47,509 nucleotides of DNA from Psychromarinibacter sediminicola (GTDB lineage Bacteria > Pseudomonadota > Alphaproteobacteria > Rhodobacterales > Rhodobacteraceae). A program made the translations under genes and the position numbers. The notes beneath the pieces are model-generated. The model did not search any database. It had not been told where the DNA came from and saw only the letters and a program-made list of their open reading frames with translations. Below are positions 42,995 through 47,509 of the stretch, piece by piece (positions within the stretch are counted from its first letter, which is position 1; each line of letters begins with the position of its first letter). The DNA lies in contig NZ_JARGYC010000037.1 in the NCBI RefSeq assembly GCF_029168335.1, positions 1-47,509 on the forward strand, given 5' to 3'.

Positions 42995-43344
42995 AGCGGC
43001 CGTTCGTGATCGGCACGGCGAACTGGTGCTCCGAGCCCTGGTTGACCACGGCGTGCCAAGCCGACTTCGCGCGTGCCGCGAGGAACTCGCTATCGCTGCC
43101 GGCCCGTAGCCGCCGTTCATCGGCGGCAGCATGCGGCGGCGCAGCTTCCCGGAAGCGGCCTTTCGTGCCGGTGTGCAGCATGATCCGATCTACGAAGACC
43201 GGCAGTGCGAGTTTTGCCACCGTTCCTTGCGCGCCCAGGAAGACCGACGTCTGCGCATCGTCAGGTCGAACCGCTCCATAGATTCCGGAGTGCGCCGGGC
43301 AGGATCTTGTGCAAACACGGGCTTCAGCAGCCGCTGTCGTCGGG
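42995..43344. other. Right border region of the element, no confident gene
   Basis: About 350 bases lie between the cassette and the cyclopropane synthase gene. Frames on both strands (for example 42978-43220 minus and 42955-43281 plus) are open but have no ribosome site and mirror each other's composition, as random GC-rich DNA does. The resident-element junction is probably here, but no copy of the left-border sequence was seen. Confidence 0.45.
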
Positions 43345-44556
43345 CTACATGTCGGCCTTCTCCAGGTTTCGCTCCACGTCGGTCATGTAATCTCGTGTTA
43401 TCGGGACGGCGTCGATGCGCCGGGCGATTTGCATCTGGAAAACGATGTTCGTGCGCTGCCGAAATCCGATTTCGCTCAGCACAAGATAAAACTCCCACAT
43501 GCGGAAAAAGCGTGCGTCATACTGCGTGATGACATCGGCCGACCGCGCTGTGAAACGCTCGCGCCAACGGCGCAGCGTCTCGGCATAATGCAAGCGCAGA
43601 ATTTCGAGATCCGTGACGAAGAGGCCGTTGGGTTCGGCCGCGCCGAAGACTTCGGACATCGACGGAAGATCCGCCCCGGGGAAAACATACTTCCGTATGA
43701 ACGGATTGATCGGCCCCGGTGCATCGGCGTAGCCGATCGAGTGGACAAGGGCGATGCCGTCTTCGGTCAGAAGCGCGCGAAGGCGGGCGAAGAACTCCGG
43801 GTAATTCTTCTTTCCCACATGCTCGAACATTCCGACCGAAACGATCCGGTCGAAGTGCCCCTCAATCTCACGGTAGTCTTGGAGTTCGAAACGAACGCGC
43901 TCGCTGGCCGGGGAGTCGGCCGCTCTGCGCAGGCTATAGCTGTGCTGCTCCTTGCTTAGCGTGACACCGGTGACCTCGGCGCCGAACGTCTCTGCCAGAT
44001 ACAATGCCATGCCGCCCCAGCCCGACCCGATGTCGAGCACGCGCAGCCCCGGCCGATCCAGGCACAGCTTCGCGGCGATGTGCCGTTTCTTGTTTTCCTG
44101 AGCGGCATCGAGCGTTTCGTCCATGCTCTTGAAGTAGGCACAGGAATACTGCCGATCCTGGTCCAGGAAGATGTCGTAGAACTCGGGCGAAAGGTCATAG
44201 TGATGTGCCACGTTGCGCTGCGCCCGGCCCATCGGGTTGGACTGCTTCAGTCCCCTGCGGAGCCGTTTGAGGAAGACCAGCCAAGGGTGCTGTCCCCCAG
44301 GACCGAAGTTTCGGGCCACAACGTCCAGAAAGTCGTAGAGGCTGCCGTCCTCGATCACCAAGCGGCCGTCCATGTAGGCCTCGCCGACCGAAAGCGCCGG
44401 GTTAACGACCATCGTGTACTCGCTCAGCTTGGAGGTCAGACGCAGTGTTGCCTTGGGGGCTGAACCATCTCCAATATGGTGAGCTTCGCCGGACGCGTCG
44501 ATCACGCAGAGACTGCCGTCGCGAACAATGGATCCGAGCATTGCCACGAACGCCAT
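43345..44556 (-). CDS. cfa: Cyclopropane-fatty-acyl-phospholipid synthase
   Basis: The 403-residue enzyme is a full-length CFA synthase: an N-terminal lipid-binding part (about 1-100), AQRNVAHHYDLSPEFYDIFL (about 108-127), SAM-binding VLDIGSGWGGMALYLAE (about 168-184), GVTLSKEQHSY, MFEHVGKKNYPEFF, and a C-terminal helical end with TRDYMTDVERNLEK. It methylenates double bonds of membrane acyl chains, a stationary-phase and stress adaptation, and so complements the desaturase. ATG 44556 has AGGAGG five bases upstream. Upstream codons to 44655 are non-coding in character. Confidence 0.92.
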   Translation of the reverse strand: MAFVAMLGSIVRDGSLCVIDASGEAHHIGDGSAPKATLRLTSKLSEYTMVVNPALSVGEAYMDGRLVIEDGSLYDFLDVVARNFGPGGQHPWLVFLKRLRRGLKQSNPMGRAQRNVAHHYDLSPEFYDIFLDQDRQYSCAYFKSMDETLDAAQENKKRHIAAKLCLDRPGLRVLDIGSGWGGMALYLAETFGAEVTGVTLSKEQHSYSLRRAADSPASERVRFELQDYREIEGHFDRIVSVGMFEHVGKKNYPEFFARLRALLTEDGIALVHSIGYADAPGPINPFIRKYVFPGADLPSMSEVFGAAEPNGLFVTDLEILRLHYAETLRRWRERFTARSADVITQYDARFFRMWEFYLVLSEIGFRQRTNIVFQMQIARRIDAVPITRDYMTDVERNLEKADM

Positions 44557-44747
44557 GAAGACCTCCTGGAGCCTGCCGGGCAGCGCATCCGCGCAGTGAC
44601 GCGGCCAACGTTCCCCATTGCAGGCGCAGTTTGGCTTCTCACGCAACGGGGTCAAGTGCCCTTGGGTCGAGCGAGCGGACCTGGTTTCCTGCAGTCACGC
44701 CACAACTTGGGTGCCGCCATTGCCGCAGCACCAACAAATGTCGCCAT

Positions 44748-45713
44748 TCACCGCGCTTGGGCACCCCTCCGCAGCCAACCATGAACGAACGCCAGCTTTT
44801 GGCGCGCGACATCCGAAAGAACGAAGGGATAGATGTCGGGCAGTCCCATCGAGCGGTTGACGTGATTGATCCCCATGACGAGCGAGATCGCGACGCGGAT
44901 CAGGTGGTCTGCGTCCGGTTCGGCATAAGCGTCCCAGCCGGCAACCGGAAGGCCCGGCGCGGAATGCCCGGCGGCGGACAGGCTGTCGCAGATGTCGGCC
45001 AGGTGCAGGAGGTGTGCGGCCGTTTCGGCCCAGTCCTCGTGCGGATGCGCCGAGGCGTAGGTGGTCACGAAGCGCGCCCGCCAGTCGGGCGGAGGGCCGT
45101 TGCTGTAATGGCGCCGCAACGCAGCCGGGTAATCCTCACGTTCGTCGCCGAACACCGCGCGGAACGCCTCGAGGAAATCGGCGCGCAGGCTGAGACGCCA
45201 CCAGAGCATGTGCGCGATCTCGTGGCGCATATGTCCGATCATGGTGCGATAGGGTTCCTGCAGTGCTTCGCGCCGTGTCATTCGCAGAACCGGGTCGGCC
45301 TCGGCTACGCTGATGGTCACCACGCCGTTCGCGTGCCCCATGGCGACCGGCGTCGGGCCTTCCGCCAGCATGTTGAAGACGGGTCGCGTTCCGGGGTCTT
45401 CGGGCCGGAACCAGTGCCACCGGCCGAGATTGTCGAGCACCCAGCGCTTCGCGGCTTCGGTCTGAGCCCAATTCGGCATGGCATTGGGGATGGACGTGTC
45501 GGGCGCCAGCGCCGTCATCGCGCAGGATCGGCAGAAGGCGCCCGGCTGAGGCGCGATCCAGTTGCACCCGATGGTCTCGCGGTTCGCGCAGAACGGCGGG
45601 ATCGCGACGAACGCGCGTGCCTGCGGATCGTAGCCGACAGGGTTTCCGTCCGCGGTGGCGAGGTTGTCGAACCAGAGTGATCCGGCCCCCACCGGGTTTG
45701 AAAAGATGCGCAT
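44748..45713 (-). CDS. Putative zinc-binding metallopeptidase
   Basis: The 321-residue protein belongs to the uncharacterised zinc-peptidase family (formerly DUF2248). It has an N-terminal zinc-ribbon-like part with four Cys (PPFCANRETIGCN, FCRSCAM), and the metal-site HEIAH in MIGHMRHEIAHMLWWRLS (about 160-177). GDEREDYPAALRRHY follows, as is usual for the family, and HPHEDWAETAAHLLH (about 225-240) probably supplies the third ligand. ATG 45713 is chosen; TTG 45722 would add three residues. It lies about 190 bases upstream of the cyclopropane synthase gene on the same strand. Confidence 0.83.
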   Translation of the reverse strand: MRIFSNPVGAGSLWFDNLATADGNPVGYDPQARAFVAIPPFCANRETIGCNWIAPQPGAFCRSCAMTALAPDTSIPNAMPNWAQTEAAKRWVLDNLGRWHWFRPEDPGTRPVFNMLAEGPTPVAMGHANGVVTISVAEADPVLRMTRREALQEPYRTMIGHMRHEIAHMLWWRLSLRADFLEAFRAVFGDEREDYPAALRRHYSNGPPPDWRARFVTTYASAHPHEDWAETAAHLLHLADICDSLSAAGHSAPGLPVAGWDAYAEPDADHLIRVAISLVMGINHVNRSMGLPDIYPFVLSDVARQKLAFVHGWLRRGAQAR

Positions 45714-45783
45714 GCAAGGCAAGCTCCGCGGTAATGATTTCGAGGGACAACGTTTGCCGACGCAATTCGATGCGGCGCGCTTT

Positions 45784-46017
45784 TCAGGGCCGACGCACCG
45801 AATTGCCGCCGGCGATGATTCCGTTGATGAGCTGCGCCACGGCCGTGTGCAGGTCGTCGTCCGAGCCTGTCGAGGCGTGTCCGTGCGCGTCGGCCGCGTC
45901 CCGGAGGATGCCGACGATCTCCTTTTCTGGTAAGATTTTATGATCGTTGAGCGCGAGAAGCAGCGATTCGCAGATGCTCAGTGCAGCGGTGCCGGCGATG
46001 TCGTGTTGCGCGGTCAT
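45784..46017 (-). CDS. Small conserved protein (copy 2), unknown function
   Basis: The 77-residue protein shares the core AALSICESLLLALNDHKILP and the IIAGGNSVRR ending with copy 1 at 24200-24439, differing mainly in the middle (AHGHASTGSDDD). ATG 46017 has AAGGCG seven bases upstream. It is divergent from Crp/Fnr copy 2, and a 19-bp palindrome lies between them, starting 18 bases before this start. Function is unknown; the conservation of the C-terminal AGGNSVRR suggests a binding surface. Confidence 0.72.
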   Translation of the reverse strand: MTAQHDIAGTAALSICESLLLALNDHKILPEKEIVGILRDAADAHGHASTGSDDDLHTAVAQLINGIIAGGNSVRRP

Positions 46018-46034
46018 TATGGTTCGCCTTCAAT

Positions 46035-46053
46035 CCGGAATTTGAAAATCCGG
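46035..46053. promoter_or_regulatory. 19-bp palindrome between small gene and Crp/Fnr copy 2
   Basis: CCGGAATTTGAAAATCCGG is symmetric at every position except the centre and one pair (CCGGA-N-TTT-N-AAA-N-TCCGG). It also contains ATCCGG twice as a direct repeat with the flanking bases. Placed in a divergent promoter region, just upstream of the small gene, it is a strong operator candidate, probably for the adjacent Crp/Fnr regulator or another dimeric repressor. Confidence 0.55.
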
Positions 46054-46180
46054 CTGGGGCTGCCGGAAAGAAGTGACCATAGGCCCTTTGGGGCGGGACG
46101 GACTGATGCACAGCAGCCCGATACGCAGAAATTCCGGCTATCCGCGGACGGATATCTTTCTCCAGAGAGCACCAGACGCG

Positions 46181-46906
46181 ATGCATCAAAGCGCCCTGAG
46201 CCTGAAACTCTCCACCTTTGTCAGCCTGTCGGAAACCGACCTCGCGACGCTTGCGCGCTTCTTAATCCGGCGGCGGAACTTCACTGTCGGATACGAACTG
46301 ACCCACGAAGGACAGGTCAACGCCTCGGCCTTCGTGCTCGCCGAGGGGTGGGCCTTTTCGTACAAGACGACACCGGACGGCGATCGGCAGATCGTCGACT
46401 TCCAGGTGCCCGGCGATTTCCTCGGCCTGCGCAGCATTCTCTTCCGCACATCCGACCACAACGTCGAGGCCCTTACCCGCATCGAGGCGACCGAGGTTCT
46501 CGCCTCGGACCTGTTCGATGCCTTCGCCGACGCACCGCGGCTGGCCACCGCCGTCCTGTGGGCAGCGTCGCGCGACGAGGCCATGGTCGTCGAACATCTG
46601 GTGAATCTTGGGCGGCGCACGGCCGAGGAGCGTACCGCGCATCTATTGCTTGAACTGGGAGCGCGCCTGAAACTCGTGGGACTGGCCGACGATGCCGGGT
46701 TCGACTGCCCGCTTACGCAGTATCACCTTGCCGATGCGCTGGGTCTCAGCGCCGTGCACGTCAACCGTGTCCTGCGGCACCTGCGCGAGCAGAAGCTCAT
46801 GACCTTCCAGAAGGGACGCGTCGTCTTCGACGACTTCGCCAGGCTTACGGACCTCGCGGGCTTCGACACCTCGTACCTGGATCAGGACGGTCCGCTCTTG
46901 CGGTAA
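46181..46906 (+). CDS. Crp/Fnr-family transcriptional regulator (copy 2)
   Basis: This 241-residue paralogue of the regulator at 14188-14922 keeps the same sensor core (RQIVDFQVPGDFLGLRS), the AVLWAASRDEAMVVEHLV helix, and an almost identical recognition helix-turn-helix (YHLADALGLSAVHVNRVLRH, about 183-202). It too lacks an Fnr-type cysteine cluster. The near-identical recognition helix means the two probably bind the same sites, while the sensor surfaces differ. ATG 46181 has only a weak ribosome site (GAGAGC). The second sigma gene follows about 240 bases downstream. Confidence 0.87.
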   Translation: MHQSALSLKLSTFVSLSETDLATLARFLIRRRNFTVGYELTHEGQVNASAFVLAEGWAFSYKTTPDGDRQIVDFQVPGDFLGLRSILFRTSDHNVEALTRIEATEVLASDLFDAFADAPRLATAVLWAASRDEAMVVEHLVNLGRRTAEERTAHLLLELGARLKLVGLADDAGFDCPLTQYHLADALGLSAVHVNRVLRHLREQKLMTFQKGRVVFDDFARLTDLAGFDTSYLDQDGPLLR

Positions 46907-47146
46907 CTCGCGTGCAGGACGGCGCTTCCGGCGCAGCCTCCGGGCGTTCTTCCGGCAACAATAGTCATCACGACTGATGTGGATCAGCCGGGACCGAGCT
47001 CGGTTGGGGCATGATCGCCAGACGGTCCCCGACTCAGTCGCGCGGTTCGAGCGCGCTGCCCCACAGGATCACCACACTTCTGCCGGAGCGCTGCGCTCTG
47101 CTGAGGCGCCGCGCAGGCGAGTCGGGCAAGACACAAAGGAGTTGCC

Positions 47147-47449
47147 ATGGACTGCCGAGTCACGAGCGTCCACAGCCCCATCAAGGTCTGTACCGTCGAC
47201 GACGCCCGCGCGCGTCGCTCACTGGTGGCGAACACGACGAACGACCCGCGCAATGGGATCGAGCAGCACTTGGCCGCGCTGCGCGCCTTCGCGCTCGTTC
47301 TCGCCAGTAACCGCGGGTTTGCAGACGACATCGTTTCGCTGACCGTGATCGAGGCATGGGCCGGAATCAAAGCCGCCGACACCGGATCGGGCTTGCGGGC
47401 CCGCCTGTTCCGGATGGAGCTATGCCCGAATTTGGGTGACGCTGCCTGA
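47147..47449 (+). pseudogene. ECF sigma factor, EcfG-like (copy 2), interrupted near right edge
   Basis: The frame starts at ATG 47147 behind AAAGGAG and runs through the first part of sigma region 2: LAALRAFALVLASNRGFADD, VSLTVIEAWAGIKAADTGSG, LRARLFRM. It matches copy 1 (LPALRAFALVLVGKRALADD and so on) until LFRM at about base 47418, where copy 1 continues with HTLYFAQLH. Here it switches to ELCPNLGDAA and stops. The remaining bases to the window end resemble no part of a sigma gene and may be the end of an inserted element. The rest of region 2 and all of region 4 are absent, so it is unlikely to be functional. Confidence 0.72.
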
Positions 47450-47509
47450 TCACGCGGCGCGGGTTTTGGTGTCGCCCTGGGCGACGCCGTCGGTGAATGT
47501 GACACCCTC

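Noticed and set aside
42978-43220. Minus-strand 80-codon frame at the right border of the element
   Set aside because: No initiation signal and no recognised family; overlapping frames on the other strand are equally open.
1-47509. CRISPR arrays, rRNA and tRNA genes
   Set aside because: No regularly spaced direct repeats, no rRNA-like blocks and no cloverleaf with a T-loop GGTTCGA pattern in a plausible context were seen; a tRNA search tool would be needed to exclude a missed tRNA at the element border.

Overview
The window is GC-rich DNA from an alphaproteobacterium. It most resembles the Rhodobacterales: the domain families, the EcfG-like sigma factor, the GAAC-N7-GAAC type SOS box and the DUF3489/DUF2924/serine-recombinase mobile element all fit that group. 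The species cannot be named from the sequence. Most of the window is accessory DNA about the cell envelope, membrane lipids and stress regulation. A mobile element of roughly 9.6 kb is inserted in it, and insertion-sequence debris lies at the left edge, possibly also at the right.

Layout. 1-565: abutting remnants of an IS3-type OrfA and an IS256-type transposase. 696-12685: a long minus-strand block holding, in transcription order, three small proteins ending in PsiE (12685 to 11452), two unknown proteins and a transglutaminase-like protein (11221 to 9368), an SLC13-type transporter, a small reading frame and a second transglutaminase-like protein (9176 to 6295), an AI-2E family membrane protein, and a very large CheB-CheR-PAS-HWE kinase with a single-domain response regulator. 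12958-13793: two small plus-strand genes. 14188-18494 (minus): a Crp/Fnr regulator and a complete MCE (Mla-like) lipid-transport operon. 18941-33341 (plus): ECF sigma factor, fatty-acid desaturase, ribbon-helix-helix regulator, PHB-depolymerase-type esterase, phospholipase D, two small proteins and a giant cyclic beta-1,2-glucan synthase. 33342 to about 43000: the mobile element. 43345-47509: cyclopropane-fatty-acid synthase, a zinc metallopeptidase, and second copies of the small protein, the Crp regulator and the sigma factor, the last broken near the right edge.

How the parts work together. The resident genes read as a stress-responsive envelope kit: lipid trafficking, desaturation and cyclopropanation, phospholipid processing, periplasmic glucan, storage-polymer or ester hydrolysis, and a large sensor kinase. 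They are accompanied by two paralogous sets of Crp/Fnr regulator, EcfG-like sigma factor and a 77-79 residue protein. No NepR/PhyR pair is visible, so control of these sigma factors is open.

The mobile element carries a DUF3489 protein, a three-gene operon headed by a TOPRIM-plus-helicase protein, a gene of unknown function behind a convincing LexA box, and a four-gene recombinase cassette in which every junction is a 4-base ATGA overlap. A 60-bp nested palindrome lies inside the TOPRIM-helicase gene, and a family of GGGGTGACCC-like palindromes lies in front of the two leftward units. These make the element the best candidate for an undescribed system: an SOS-linked, recombinase-mobilised module with its own primase/helicase-like enzyme.
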